43,405 bases of DNA from Paraphysomonas bandaiensis (lineage: Eukaryota > Chrysophyceae): positions 1 to 43,405 of the forward strand of contig CBFFRP010000213.1 in assembly GCA_965644295.1 (NCBI GenBank). Direction: 5' to 3'. This document shows positions 31,820-43,236 of this stretch, in pieces. Numbering within the stretch: position 1 is the stretch's first letter; the number at the start of each line of letters is the position of its first letter. Position numbers and translations under genes: made by a program. The notes under the pieces are model-generated. The model was not told the DNA's origin. It ran no database searches and saw only the letters and a program-made list of their open reading frames with translations.

Positions 31820-33300
31820 AGAACTACTAGATTCAGCCTTCGCCTAGTGGAGCAGTGTATTTATAATTTAGCGCAGCTGTACCCTGATTGACACGTATGG
31901 CTGCTGGATGTACGCTATAGTCGCAGTACCATATCACAGTCGTCAATATACTTGATGTTGAAGGTTCTCGTACCCTGCAACGTATTCACTTTACATACTC
32001 CCGTTTAGTTCATTGCCCTAATTTTAAATTAATTATAATTCTCATAGCAATATATTGTTGGAGTATTATTCACGACAGTCGTTCTTGTCTGTTGAGAGAC
32101 TACCACCATAGAAGTCAATATGTTGTAATTGTAGTGTTGTGCTCTAGAGTAGTGTAGTGTGTAGTAGAAGCGAAAAGTGTTGTATTGTGCGATCGGCACA
32201 ACGAACTTACTAATACTCTGAAGAAAATTGAGGTACATATATAATATATATATTATACATGATATATGAATAGATAAGATTTTCACTATACTGTGAGATG
32301 GACTGGGGAAATATGATAAACATAGGATTTGTAGTAGAACTGGTATTCACCTAATGCTATATAAACATTGTGAGGTATACTGAGGATATAGTACTCATGC
32401 TGTTGAAATATGCACGATACTCTCATAAGAGAAATATATATATTAAAGACATTGAAAGAATCATCAATAATGACGAATTCACCGAAAACCTGAAGGTATA
32501 ATATATGTAATAACCAGCTATCGGATTATTTTATAATATAAGCTCTTTATCTTTATTGTATATACTCATGCTTGTACATACTCTATATTAAAATTTGAAG
32601 TAATAATAATATTATTATTAATGTCGGCTCTATGAATCAAGATCTACTGAATAACATGACAATGATATGATAGGCATACTATTGATATGTTATGAATTGA
32701 TATATCACAGATACAGACAAAGAAATAAAAGATATATTATGATGAAAACTATGATTGATGATATTTACAGGACATTATTATAATGACGCGTAAGGCAGAA
32801 GAATTTTACTGGAAAATTCCGGGATCTATATCCAGGTTAATAGATGTGTATTGCCAAATTATCCAGTATTACAGTTGTAGTGTTGTAGTGTTGTTCTGAA
32901 GGGATTGTAGGTTGTAGGAATCCTATATCTCAAGTCTTCTTGCACATATACATACCTATTTGGTGCGTATATAGAACAACATAATATATATTTATATATA
33001 TTATCCATAGTATCCAATGTTAAATATGAAAGATCTGTTTCAATTGGAACACTAATTTTCTTAATTATTTCTTCGCTAGCTAATTTACTGCTAAAATACA
33101 AAAATCCATAATTAATCTTTTAGTTGCATTCAGCTTTTACACTCAATTCAATATATTTTCTCTAAAATCATCTGTATATATATTATATTATATATTATAT
33201 GTTTATTAAATATATGAAAGTCTGATTATTTTTACATGAGTACGGTTGCGTACAGAAACTAGTTTATGTCTATAGACTAGAGCTAATAACTAGATTTGCT
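31820..33300. other. AT-rich intergenic region
   Basis: There is no supported gene. Many TATATA/ATATAT runs occur (for example 32237-32262, 32978-33002, 33174-33202) and only short frames on either strand, without motifs. Confidence 0.65.
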
Positions 33301-33568
33301 ATATACTACTAGTGGCGGGCAACCGTCTCGGGACTGCTTGTGCATCGCTGCGAGCACCATGGTGCAACCGTCCCTTGTAGTGAGGTTAGTCGGGGGGTCT
33401 ACCTTTGGGCAATGTGTCTGGCGGGCCTGTGCCATGGATTATGTGGGGGGTGGGTGAGGCGAGATGTATATGAGAGTGCAAGTCGGTGGTGGAGATGGTG
33501 CTGGTTGTTGAGGTGGGGTTTCGGCTACAAGTAAGGAGAAGTTGTTTCCGGAGTGGTTGCCCTTGCCT
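33301..33568 (-). mobile_element. 3' end of the LINE, cut off by the DUF7869 transposon
   Basis: On the minus strand, if the 33571-40153 transposon and one CT are set aside, the LINE ORF at 40156 would stay in phase through 33568-33386 for about 60 Pro/Thr/Ser/His-rich codons and end at a TAA (33386-33388). The remaining bases, including the 32-bp motif 33334-33365, would be the LINE 3' untranslated region. The exact 3' end and tail are unclear. Confidence 0.65.
33334..33365 (-). repeat. 32-bp GCACC-NN-GGTGC motif, copy 2
   Basis: It is in the LINE 3' remnant on the minus strand. The middle two bases of the palindromic start differ in each copy (TT, AT, AA). Confidence 0.75.
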
Positions 33569-33570
33569 CT

Positions 33571-33815
33571 AAGTGAACCCAATACATAGCCGGTCAATTG
33601 GCCGCTTCCCGGTCAATTTTTAGATAAGGCTATAATAGTGCTATAGTTGCAAGTATGTATGCGCTGAATATTGTCAGTATATTAAAATTATTTTTTGCAT
33701 TAAAATTTGTCACATATTGAATGTTGAAGTTGAAGTTTTTAACGGTAAATTCAAAGTTTTAAAATCAAAAGTAAATCACTTTATGATGTATCATCTCAAT
33801 GAAATAGTAATTAAA
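33571..33815 (+). repeat. Left terminal inverted repeat
   Basis: It pairs with 39909-40153 over about 245 bp and ends near ...TAGTAATTAAAAA. One mismatch (GGTAAAT against GGCAAAT) was seen by eye. Confidence 0.95.
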
Positions 33816-34011
33816 AAAATATATACAAAATAAAATTCATTTGTAATAAAGCTATTACTACAGCCAATATATAAAGATTGATAATATATAAGATACAACA
33901 ACAAAGAACCATCATAATGTAAACCTCTAACCACATAAATAAATGAAAAATTCAAATTCAAATCTACACAATATACAACTAAACAACATAATATATATCG
34001 TGAACAGCCCA

Positions 34012-37000
34012 CTAGTCATCAGTGTATTCCTCTGACGAGTCTGATAACATTACATCGGATAATCCATCAGCAGGAGGCAAAGTGGGAACATCAACAGAAG
34101 ATCCGACTATTGGAGAGAAAGATGATTTCAAAGCCGAAATTTTTCGTTCGGTAGTGGAAGCGACAACAGAAGATTTTCTTAGAGCTCGTGACTCTTTAAC
34201 TGCCGCAACTTTCTGTGCAATAGATCGAACAAGCTTATTACAACGCTCTTCCTTGTCCATATTTTGATGCCTCTGATTCGAAACATTGAGCAGAGAACAA
34301 TGATTTGTTACAGCTGTAGTCTTTAAAGTGCCGTCATTCTCACTTTCGCTGCTGCTGGAGTTAACTGGTCTCTTTCTCGCTCTGCTTCTTGACACGTTAG
34401 CTCTACTATCAGAAGGGGGAGGTACAGGGGAGTTCATGGCACCAACGATTGTTCCAGATCGAAGAGTTCTTGGTTTAAAAACATCAACTGTCACCTCTTC
34501 GTCAAATTCTGCAGGAGGAACTAACTCTACTCTCCATGTTTCCAGAGTTTTTCGAGGGGCCTTAAGCTTCTGAGGAGACGAAGTGTTTTTATCAAACTTA
34601 ATCATCGACCTCTTCTCACTCGTAGACAAGAAGTCTTGGCACCTGACATAAAACCATTCACTAGAGCCAGGTGGAGGAGGAGATGGATTCGTGACATGGT
34701 TATAAAATTTAAAGTACACCTCATCTCGGTCTCCTCCGACGCGACGAACAACCGCATGGATCTTTCCGGTTTTGCATCTCTCCCCAAAATGAGCTTTCTG
34801 CACGTATTTATCGATAACTTTAAATGTACTTCCAACTCTATACTGAGGCGAACCATATATCGGAAGTTTGTGATCTCTTTTGCAAATTAACCAGCCGTCG
34901 TCGGAATCGCTACCAGTCGAAGAACTAGAACAGTCATCATTAAACGACAAGTCTTCTTCGCTCATGGAATTTTTATTGTTGTCGAATCCTCGTTCAGGAC
35001 TACTTCTATCAGCACTATGCTCTTGTTCAACTAAATTTTGCCCTTCGGATACCTTACCGCTTCTTAAACTCTTCAAAAACTGCTTGGTTTTCAGCTGCTG
35101 GTTACGCTTCTTCTTTTTTCGTTGTTTATCATTATTGTCTCTTCCACTGATATCCTCTTGTTCAGGACACAAAGAGTTTTTCTTTGCAGTCTTGCAGAAC
35201 ACAGGAACGGAATATAGAACACCTTCCGGTCCATCTACCACAAAGTTTGGCAAATGCATGCTTACATCATCTGCATCTACTTTACGGCCTCTGCGTGACC
35301 AATGCACATAATCAGTCATGCATGAAACACGAGAACGGCTTTTACTGGGCTGATCAAGAGATCGAGGAGGGCCCTTACTACCCTGCTTTGGCAGGAAAGG
35401 TTCACCTTTAACCAGTTGATTAAAAAATGGAATATGCAACGGATGATCCTTGATAAAATCTTCCACATCATCAGTCTGGGGGGCTATATAGTCTCGAAAA
35501 TGCTTCCACTCATCATGAAAGGTCTTCCCCACATCCGTACCATACTCCTGGCAAAATTTCATACACACATCTTCCAGCAATTTACGCGAGCCAGGCACAA
35601 ATGCTTCAGGAATAATAGCTTCCTTCTGTGGAAACTCTTTCAGCAAAAACATTCCCTGAGGAATGCTGTATGTGGGCTCAGCAAGAGGATACCATTGGAT
35701 GTCTTCCAATTCATCAGTTTCCATTCCACACAGAGCCGAATAATCTTTTACAATGCGTGTGTGACAATCTGCGGCGAATGGGCGCCAACTAGTTTTCACT
35801 CCAAGTGGGAAAAAAGGCAACAAATCTGGATCTTCAATTTTCTCAAACTTGAACTGAAGGACAGACCAATCCTTTTCACCAACACGCTTTGCATATCTTT
35901 TAAATTTAGAATCCACACTCTTCCGAATAAACTCATCGTAGTCTCCTATCACAAAAAGATCTTGAACTTTACAGGGAAGGCCATCGCGACCAACTGCAGT
36001 TTCTATGCAATTTTTGTAGTCACTCATGGTGAGCACAAAGGCATTACGAACTCTACGCCAAACCTTAGCAAAACGAGCATCAATATCTTCGTGAGTGTGG
36101 CCAACCATGAGCCGAGACATATGTAACCTCTTCACAACGCCCCTTGCAACAAGTAGCTCGCACATCCCAATCACAGTCTTAGAAACATTCTCCTTTCCAC
36201 CGTCGACTTGAATGAAAACGTCATCGGGAATTCTCCCTTCTTCGTTATATACTTTCTCAAGAGCAAGCAACAGAGTGTGTATCTGCATGTTTGCATCATT
36301 GAAACAGTTATGATAAGTTCTGAACATTTGACAATACCGGCCGTGGGCAAGGACTCCTTGGATATGCTGTGGCAACGTATCTGAACCATCCAAGTTACCA
36401 TACCAAGGAAGTTCACAATGAGCCTGCATCATCCCATCTGTAATGATGGATAGAAATTTATCAGGCATTGTCATTGCTTTCCTTCTTCTTTCATAATACA
36501 GCCTCCTTTCATTCATATAACCCATCCGATGACAAGCATGCAACATTTGAATATGTTTTCGCTCCATTCTACCCTTATGAGTTTTTCGGGCAAGTCCCAG
36601 CGCCGCGCATGTATGACACTTCCCAACAAGACCAATATACTCTCTTCGCTTTACATTCGGAAAACACTCTTCCCACAACAGTTCAAATTCACTTTTTGAA
36701 ATCACTTCTTGGCCATTCAATTGCACGTCGAAAGCATACTCATCGAATATTTCATTTGTTGTCAGTGGCTCAATAACTACATCCCATCCATTGGGTTCAG
36801 TCTCCCCAACAAGCGCAAAGAAGTCATCCAACCAGGCAAAACAATTTAAAGACTTTACGGACGAAGGAACTGCCAAAGAGGCCAGTCGATTTTTGTCGAG
36901 TGTAATGCCCCTCAAACGAGCAAACTCTTGAAAAGCATGAATAAAGTTCGGGTTATTCTTCAGGGAAACTCTTCCACCCCCATCGGTAGTACTTGCTCGA

Positions 37001-37443
37001 TGCCCAGCATCAGACGTTACAAATCCTAGCAAGCATAATAGTGAGTTAAGAGTAGAGAAAAACGAAGAATTATAAAATATACCTTGTTTGACCTCATGTC
37101 GAATGTCCATCAGCTGGGTCTTACCAATGCCATATACATTTAAAAAGCATTGCATACAAACCCCATACTCTTTATGATGTATTCCGGTACCCAGAATGTA
37201 GGGACAATCTAAATATCCACCAGAAGAGATTCCAACTGAAGCATCTCGAATCTTGCTGAAGATATAATCGTGCTTCTTGAATCTGTCCAGTTCAGCAACT
37301 TCGTCAAGACAGTGCTTGATGACAGTAATGGCACGAGCTTTCCCAAGTAACTTCAAGCATTTAGCTGGACAACATTTTTTATTGTAAATTCGTAGGGCTT
37401 GGAGTCGTTTGGCATTTTTGTCTGTGAATATAATTAACATCAC
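34012..37443 (-). CDS. DUF7869-like protein, putative DDE-type transposase
   Basis: The frame has 1143 codons. A 57-bp segment at 37026-37082 has GTATAT...TTGCTAG ends and is probably an intron that happens to be open, leaving about 1124 residues. The N-terminal third has Cys pairs (CPYIL, VCMQCF) and a helical FLNVYGIGKTQLMDIRHEV stretch. Candidate catalytic acids are IITDGMM (about residue 331), FIQVDGGKENVSK (about 412) and MVGHTHEDIDARF (about 450). This D...QxDGG...GHTHxDxD pattern is what I know from proteins carrying the uncharacterised DUF7869 domain. A basic KKKKR region and a Ser/Asp-rich tract (about 780-870) follow, then a C-terminal region shared with the relic at 1954-3195. It is divergent from the zinc-ribbon gene, with a gap of about 400 bp. 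Transposase function is inferred from the TIR context. Confidence 0.75.
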   Translation of the reverse strand: MMLIIFTDKNAKRLQALRIYNKKCCPAKCLKLLGKARAITVIKHCLDEVAELDRFKKHDYIFSKIRDASVGISSGGYLDCPYILGTGIHHKEYGVCMQCFLNVYGIGKTQLMDIRHEVKQGIFYNSSFFSTLNSLLCLLGFVTSDAGHRASTTDGGGRVSLKNNPNFIHAFQEFARLRGITLDKNRLASLAVPSSVKSLNCFAWLDDFFALVGETEPNGWDVVIEPLTTNEIFDEYAFDVQLNGQEVISKSEFELLWEECFPNVKRREYIGLVGKCHTCAALGLARKTHKGRMERKHIQMLHACHRMGYMNERRLYYERRRKAMTMPDKFLSIITDGMMQAHCELPWYGNLDGSDTLPQHIQGVLAHGRYCQMFRTYHNCFNDANMQIHTLLLALEKVYNEEGRIPDDVFIQVDGGKENVSKTVIGMCELLVARGVVKRLHMSRLMVGHTHEDIDARFAKVWRRVRNAFVLTMSDYKNCIETAVGRDGLPCKVQDLFVIGDYDEFIRKSVDSKFKRYAKRVGEKDWSVLQFKFEKIEDPDLLPFFPLGVKTSWRPFAADCHTRIVKDYSALCGMETDELEDIQWYPLAEPTYSIPQGMFLLKEFPQKEAIIPEAFVPGSRKLLEDVCMKFCQEYGTDVGKTFHDEWKHFRDYIAPQTDDVEDFIKDHPLHIPFFNQLVKGEPFLPKQGSKGPPRSLDQPSKSRSRVSCMTDYVHWSRRGRKVDADDVSMHLPNFVVDGPEGVLYSVPVFCKTAKKNSLCPEQEDISGRDNNDKQRKKKKRNQQLKTKQFLKSLRSGKVSEGQNLVEQEHSADRSSPERGFDNNKNSMSEEDLSFNDDCSSSSTGSDSDDGWLICKRDHKLPIYGSPQYRVGSTFKVIDKYVQKAHFGERCKTGKIHAVVRRVGGDRDEVYFKFYNHVTNPSPPPPGSSEWFYVRCQDFLSTSEKRSMIKFDKNTSSPQKLKAPRKTLETWRVELVPPAEFDEEVTVDVFKPRTLRSGTIVGAMNSPVPPPSDSRANVSRSRARKRPVNSSSSESENDGTLKTTAVTNHCSLLNVSNQRHQNMDKEERCNKLVRSIAQKVAAVKESRALRKSSVVASTTERKISALKSSFSPIVGSSVDVPTLPPADGLSDVMLSDSSEEYTDD

Positions 37444-37852
37444 CCCAACATCGGCAGGTATTCATTGTTACCATCAAGGAGCTGATGCCTGTTATAAACT
37501 CCTGGTCCTACATGCCCTAACCCATGTGGCATACTTTATATTAAGCACAGTTTTGATGTGTATTATAACGTGATGCCTCTCTAAGGAAGTATTGAAACAT
37601 GTTGCCAGAGGTATTGTACGTGCTTACTGATATGCTGCGACATGACGTGTACACCTCCCACCTACCCTCGTACTATTATTATCCAATCATTTTAGTCATT
37701 ATCATTACATACAAATATGATTGGTCAAAAATTTGGTTCAAGTTGCATTTATCGTTTTTTTGTGTATCAACACGCTGTGATGACAATGAGTTCATGACTC
37801 TTAAGCAGACATTGCGGGGTAAACGACAAGATTTTGGCCCCATAAGCAAGCA

Positions 37853-39603
37853 ATGTCTTCACCTCATACCACTACCACAAATGTTGCCACCGATTACGAA
37901 ATGCTGCAATGTAAGGGGAAGAATTGTGGTGGCAAAATGTTTAAATCAAACGAAGTTGGTGCCAACAAGGTGTTGATGCTGTGCGCTCTGTGCCACAACT
38001 CCTTAAAATCTTTCATTGAAGGTGAGCACATATCCATTATTTTAATTACAACTTCTAAATAAATTGTAGAAGGCGATATATCTGGACAAACAAGTGAGAA
38101 TATTTCTGATTCTTCAGGGATTCCGTCAAGATTCTTTGGAAATGAGGACGAGGAAGGTACAAAAACACCTTTATCCAATGAGATGAACGATGAAGAAGTT
38201 GACATAGATGAGCAACACACCAACCAGCAGCAAGAGGCGGATTCCTCTTCTGTATTACCAGTTGTTCTACCAGTCGACACTCCAGCTCCACCGTCTAACA
38301 TCGGACAGATGAAGGCAATGTTTCGTGTTCTGGTCTCAATGGCAAGAAATGAAACCATGACCATGACATTGAATTCGGCTTTACTACAGTGGGAATTAGC
38401 AGATGCTGCTATATCTATCATGAAGAACACGCATCACTTCTTTGTGGTGGGGCGGGAGAGGTTAAAATTATATTGGTTTGAGCAGTATGGCGCCATTATG
38501 ACCCCATCTCACCTGTACGTGGAGTACTGTAGCTTGTCCAATGGCGATGTAATTGTTGGTGTGTGGGAAACGCGGTGTAATAGACCATTTCATGCTATTC
38601 TTGTTTGGAGGAGACCTACCGGGAAATGTGAACTTTTCACGGTTGCTGATCATCGGCACGTTTTCCTTGGTGTTGTTCTGGATCCTTCTGCAACATTTGA
38701 CTTTGAGATTTGCTACAAGTAAGTAATAACTAACACTTTGTCGTGTGTATTACCTTCTAAATTTTATTACTCTAGAGCTAAAATGGAATGGCTTGTCGTA
38801 CATCGTCGTATTTTCGATATCAAGAGGGGTTTGCATGAAAACTGCAAGTATGTGATTTAGCTATACTCCACTGTTACTTATAATCGAAACTATGTTGTAG
38901 ACATCCTGAAGTCAGTGATCCGCATGACAGTGATGGTGACGATGATGCCAGTAGTGATGGTCATGGTGGTATTGGAGAGGATTATAATTTATCGGATGAG
39001 GGTGAGGATGAGGTGATTGAGGACTCAGTTGCCACTACTTCCGCCAGTGATTCTCTGAAATCTCTCAGAAAATCACGAAGAAAGCGCAAGCCAGTAACTC
39101 AAATTTATTCACCTGCCATAGAAAAACGGCCAAAAAGAAGAGAAGCACAAAAAAAGGTAGTGAAAGAGAGGAAGAAACCCACCACTGGATCACAACCTCG
39201 CCGTTCCCCCCGGAAACATGTTATCAAGGAAAGTCATAACGATGCGCCGCTGCGTAAACGACCACCGCTGCCTCCTCCATCCAAGCGATTAGCCCCACCC
39301 AGCGGTGATGATGACATTAAAGCAGTGCTTACCAAGATGGTTCAGCAACAAAGTGAGCTTCTGAAGCTCATGCATGATAATTGCAATGCAACTGAGCCTG
39401 GCTTGCGTGAAGAAAAAACTTCTACTCCTTCTTCGAAGCAGCTTTCTGATCCAACCCTGCAACGTAAGCATTCGATGCAATCCTTCATCGAGAACAATCT
39501 CGAGATGGCACGGCTAATCGAGGAGAACGCAAGGCTCCGAAAGGAGCGCTTGGTTCAAAAATTTTTGTCCTCATATATGAGGAATGATGATGGCAACTTT
39601 TAA
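37853..39603 (+). CDS. Zinc-ribbon, basic and coiled-coil protein, second gene of the transposon, four exons
   Basis: Exons read as 37853-38021, 38070-38718, 38776-38847 and 38901-39603, all with GT...AG borders and matching phase, giving 530 residues. Near the start, CKGKNCGGKMF ... LCALCHNSL is a Cx4C...CxxC zinc-ribbon-like pair. A central region (about 150-260) has conserved-looking RNETMTMTLNSALLQWELADAAI and a beta-rich HLYVEYCSLSNGDVIVGVWETR stretch. An acidic stretch follows, then KSRRKRKP and KRPKRREAQKK basic clusters (likely nuclear localisation and DNA binding), and a C-terminal coiled coil ending RLIEENARLRKERLVQKF. I do not recognise a named family. Its position and divergence suggest an accessory factor for transposition. 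Confidence 0.75.
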
Positions 39604-39908
39604 TGCTGGCGACATTAATGTATGTGCTTCACACTTATTGTTGGTTTCGTTGTTGTAACATACTACATACGAATTAATTATGTTGTTATTGCTAGGGTAT
39701 TAAGATTAATATGATAAGAAAATACTTCTCTTGTTGGTGAGTAGTAGTCATGAATGATTAGCAATTATGTAATGTATATATATATGAATCGAGATAATAC
39801 TATTATGTATTAAATGTATAGTGATGTATACAAGTATCATAATAATACGCTAGATACATACTGTTTAAAAATATTGTAAAACGAAGTTTTCATTCTTTAA
39901 CTTATGTT
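39604..39908. other. AT-rich spacer inside the DUF7869 transposon
   Basis: This is the 3' untranslated region and spacer between the zinc-ribbon gene and the right TIR. Only AT-rich sequence is seen. The matching left spacer (33816-34011) is likewise non-coding. Confidence 0.6.
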
Positions 39909-40153
39909 TTTAATTACTATTTCATTGAGATGATACATCATAAAGTGATTTACTTTTGATTTTAAAACTTTGAATTTGCCGTTAAAAACTTCAACTTCAA
40001 CATTCAATATGTGACAAATTTTAATGCAAAAAATAATTTTAATATACTGACAATATTCAGCGCATACATACTTGCAACTATAGCACTATTATAGCCTTAT
40101 CTAAAAATTGACCGGGAAGCGGCCAATTGACCGGCTATGTATTGGGTTCACTT
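39909..40153 (-). repeat. Right terminal inverted repeat
   Basis: This is the reverse complement of the left repeat. Its outermost bases GGGTTCACTT supply the TGA stop that ends the interrupted LINE ORF on this side. Confidence 0.95.
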
Positions 40154-40155
40154 CT

Positions 40156-43100
40156 GGGCTCTTGCAGAGAGTGTAGTTCGTGGGGTGGATGTCGCCTGGA
40201 GTAGCTGGAGTACTTTTGGTGTCGGGTGGGTATCCTGGGGCTGGCGTTGCTTTGCGTGTGTCGGGACCGGTGTCGCCGGTGCCGTGTCTACGTTGTGGTG
40301 TCTGTGTCCCCTATTGCGAAGCATGCGGAGCCCTCCATCATATAGGGGGAGTAGGATAGAGGCGATGGATTTTTCTAGGGCGTGGAATTGATGTTCGAGC
40401 AGTGAGCTGGATATGTGGCGTCCGAATGCGCCGGCCATTTGTGTGGCAGTAATGTGGCCGGTCCAGTAGCGCTCAACCTGGGGGGTGGTTGGGTTCCATG
40501 CGGCTTTGGCTAGTTTGGTTATGGCGGTGTAAAACCAGGGATGGGGGAGCGTGCGTGTGCGAAGTTTGTCAAGCTTATTGTGGTGTGCTTGGTGGACATC
40601 TTCACGTATGTGAATGATGTCAGGGTGAGTGCAGGTGAGAAGCATGTGCGCCATGTTGTCTGTGGGGTGTGCACAGTCTGCGCATGTGGAAGCCGTTGTG
40701 CGATCGTGTCCGGATTTTCCTTTGGCTCGGTTTCTACCCATTGCAAAGGATTTGTCCCATACGTATGCCGTCTCGCGTATACGCTCTGCGAGGGGGATGT
40801 AGTGTTTGGAGGAGTTATGGGTACGGAGGGGATGGAGCTTGTGTGGGAGCCTTGTTCCGCTGCGTGTCCAATACTGCGGGTCTCGTTGCGTTTGTGCAGC
40901 ATACATGCTATCTCGTCGGAGGGTGTATTGATGGAGGTCCCACTGGTGGTGGAGATCTGTAACGTCTCCTAGCATAGGACCGAGGTCTGTGAGGAGGTGT
41001 GTATCGTATCTACGCCAGTGCCATTGACCCGTGGTGAAGAATTCTTCCAGTATGTGCGTAGCGTCTGTTGTGACAACACTGTAGTTGGAGGCTCCGAGCA
41101 CTTTGTCTAGTGTCTTCCAGTCGCCGCTGGCGGCGGCGTCAGCTATATAAATGCCGTGGTCAGTGTAGGTCCAGTTGCTTTGATCTTGTGTTCTACGTTC
41201 GGGGTGCGAACGCGTCCATTGTATTGGGCGCTGTTTAAGAGCTGTGGTGGCGAGGCATTCGTAAAATATTCCCTGGGGCTTTGTTCCGAGGGCGCGCCGT
41301 CTGTGTGAGAGGGCCTCTTTGGTCCGCGTCTGTACCGCCTGGCAGTCAGTCCAGATTGGCACGGAAGAGTGGAGTACATTGGAGAATGTCAGTGCTGCTG
41401 ACATTGCAAGGGTTTCGTAGGTGTATGCGTTGAGGCCAGGCGCTGTGTACTGTGGTGCCGTAAGTTGTAGGATTTTGGTTTGTCTGTGACCCCAGGTGTT
41501 CTTGGGCGGGAGCCATACAATTGCAGCTCCTCCGTCGTGAGAATTGGGCTGTGTGTGGGTGTTGCCGAGTAGGTGAGCAGGGGTGAGGTGTGTGCGTGTG
41601 AAGGATCCATCCGTGAAGATGGCTTTGTAAGCATATTTGTGATCATTGTACAGTTGTAGCTGTGATTGGACTTTGTCAATGGTAGCTCGGAATTGTGGCG
41701 TAGCTGGGGAGGGAGGTTGTATTCTGATGCCTAGTTGTTGCCCCCATTGTACCAGACTGGTGATGTACGTGTCAACGTCCTGGGTGTGTCCATCCGTGAA
41801 GATGGCTTTGTAAGCATATTTGTGATCATTGTACAGTTGTAGCTGTGATTGGACTTTGTCAATGGTAGCTCGGAATTGTGGCGTAGCTGGGGAGGGAGGT
41901 TGTATTCTGATGCCTAGTTGTTGCCCCCATTGTACCAGACTGGTGATGTACGTGTCAACGTCCTGGGGGGGGTGCTCGTAGCGTTGCAAGAGCGATATGG
42001 CCGCACTCTTGGGCTGTCCTCCGAGTGTGAGAGCTCGTTGAAGAGTATGCCATTTCTGAGTCTGGGCGTGGGTTGAAAATTTGCGCAGTCCAAGCCCTTT
42101 GTATTTCGGGGGAAGGTAGATAAGATCCGTGGGATATCCAGGGGGGAGACGGAGTATTTTCCTAGCGGCCTGCGCGAGTAGTTTGTCTATGGCGATGTAT
42201 TTAGCGTATGTCCAGGATGCTTTGGTGGCCTTGTATAGTAGGGTCGGGAGTATTTGTGTGTTGAGGACGAGTAGCTTGCAGTCAGGTGTCGCGCATTTGG
42301 ATCGTAGAACTGCCGTGGATGTGGCTATGTAGGTGGTGCACCAGCTGTGGGAGTCGGTGTCCTTTACTGAGAATGGAAGTTGTACGCCGAGATACTTGGT
42401 GGAATTGGTGGTTGTTCGGATGGGGATGGGGTGTGGGCACCAGTTCCAGTCTCTTATGATGATGTGTGGGTTTGATTCTAACATGGCCGTCACCGCAAAT
42501 GGGGCTCCCAGGGCAATGCATTCAGTTTTGGGGATGTTTAGTTGCATTCCGGAGAAGGCGCAGAAGGATGAGAGTTTGTCGGCCTTGAGCTGAGTGGCCT
42601 CAATGGAAGTTGTGATTTGGGAGAGGTCATCTGCGTACGCCTCATCTTGGCTATCATCATGTAGGTCAGACCAGCATAGGATCATGTCAAAGATGACGAT
42701 CCATGCAACTGTGGATTCAGTTCCACCTTGTGTGACCCCTCTCTCCGCGGAGAATCCCATGTCAGGGTGCTGGATAAAGGAGCCATCTGAGCCAAGCAGT
42801 TCTTCGAGTGATCGGGGATCGATGTTGTCGGCCATGTGTGGGGTCCAGATGAAGGTGCGACCCCCATCGTCGAGGTCGCTTAGCCATTTGATCGTGTCAT
42901 CGGGGACACCAAGTCTTGCCCATGCTAATTTGAGAAGATTGGGTGCGATGGAGTCGAAGGCCTTTTGAAAGTCCCAGAAGGTGCAGAGTTTCACATGCCC
43001 GGTAAGTTTGGCCAGTTCCGTGGCCGCGAGGACTCGTAGAATGGCCGTGTCCGTGCCGTGTCGCCATCGATAGCCGTGTTGCGCAGGGTGTAGGACTTCA

Positions 43101-43236
43101 TCTTCTTCCCATATGTGGAGGAGCCGGTGGGTGATGATACGGGTCATTAGTTTGCGCAAAACCTCTAGGAGCCCTATCGGTCGGAGGTTCTTTAGAGACG
43201 TGTGTCCTGGTTTTTTAAGAAGTGGCGTCATGACTC
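40156..43236 (-). CDS. LINE (non-LTR retrotransposon) reverse transcriptase with RNase H and CCHC finger
   Basis: The frame is open for more than 1000 codons. RT starts at MTPLLKKPGHTSLKNLRPIG, then AQHGYRWRHGTDTAIL, FWDFQKAFDSI, GVTQGGTESTVAW and the catalytic EAYADDLSQI. An RNase H domain follows (KAIFTDGS, AYTYETLAMSAAL, PIWTDCQAV, then ADAAASGDW), and near the C-terminus a CADCAHPTDNMAHMLLTC finger. RT plus RNase H plus a terminal CCHC finger fits I/R1-like LINE groups; the clade is not settled. A 183-bp in-frame tandem duplication repeats the start of RNase H. The ORF's 3' end is cut by the DUF7869 transposon, and its 5' side by a 145-bp insertion at 43249-43393. Any upstream endonuclease lies outside the window. 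Confidence 0.88.
41607..41972 (-). repeat. 183-bp in-frame tandem duplication inside the LINE
   Basis: Copies 41607-41789 and 41790-41972 look identical. The unit is 61 codons and covers the linker after RT up to the first RNase H Asp (…YAYKAIFTDG), so the protein carries two copies of that catalytic box, only the second in full domain context. Identity between copies implies a recent event or an assembly artefact. Confidence 0.92.

Larger units (their letters stand above)
33571..40153. mobile_element. DNA transposon with 245-bp TIRs encoding a DUF7869-like protein and a zinc-ribbon protein
   Basis: Termini 33571-33815 and 39909-40153 are inverted and nearly identical (I see one mismatch), starting AAGTGAACCCAATACATAGC. 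They are flanked by a CT dinucleotide on both sides (33569-33570, 40154-40155), a possible 2-bp target duplication. The 6583-bp unit interrupts the LINE near the 3' end of its ORF. It holds two divergently transcribed intron-containing genes. High TIR identity and open genes suggest a recent, possibly active element. Confidence 0.9.

Noticed and set aside
37026-37082. Coding use of this in-frame 57-bp segment of the DUF7869 gene
   Set aside because: It has GTATAT and TTGCTAG borders, is AT-rich and interrupts a conserved-looking stretch, so an intron divisible by three is more likely. It remains unproven without cDNA.
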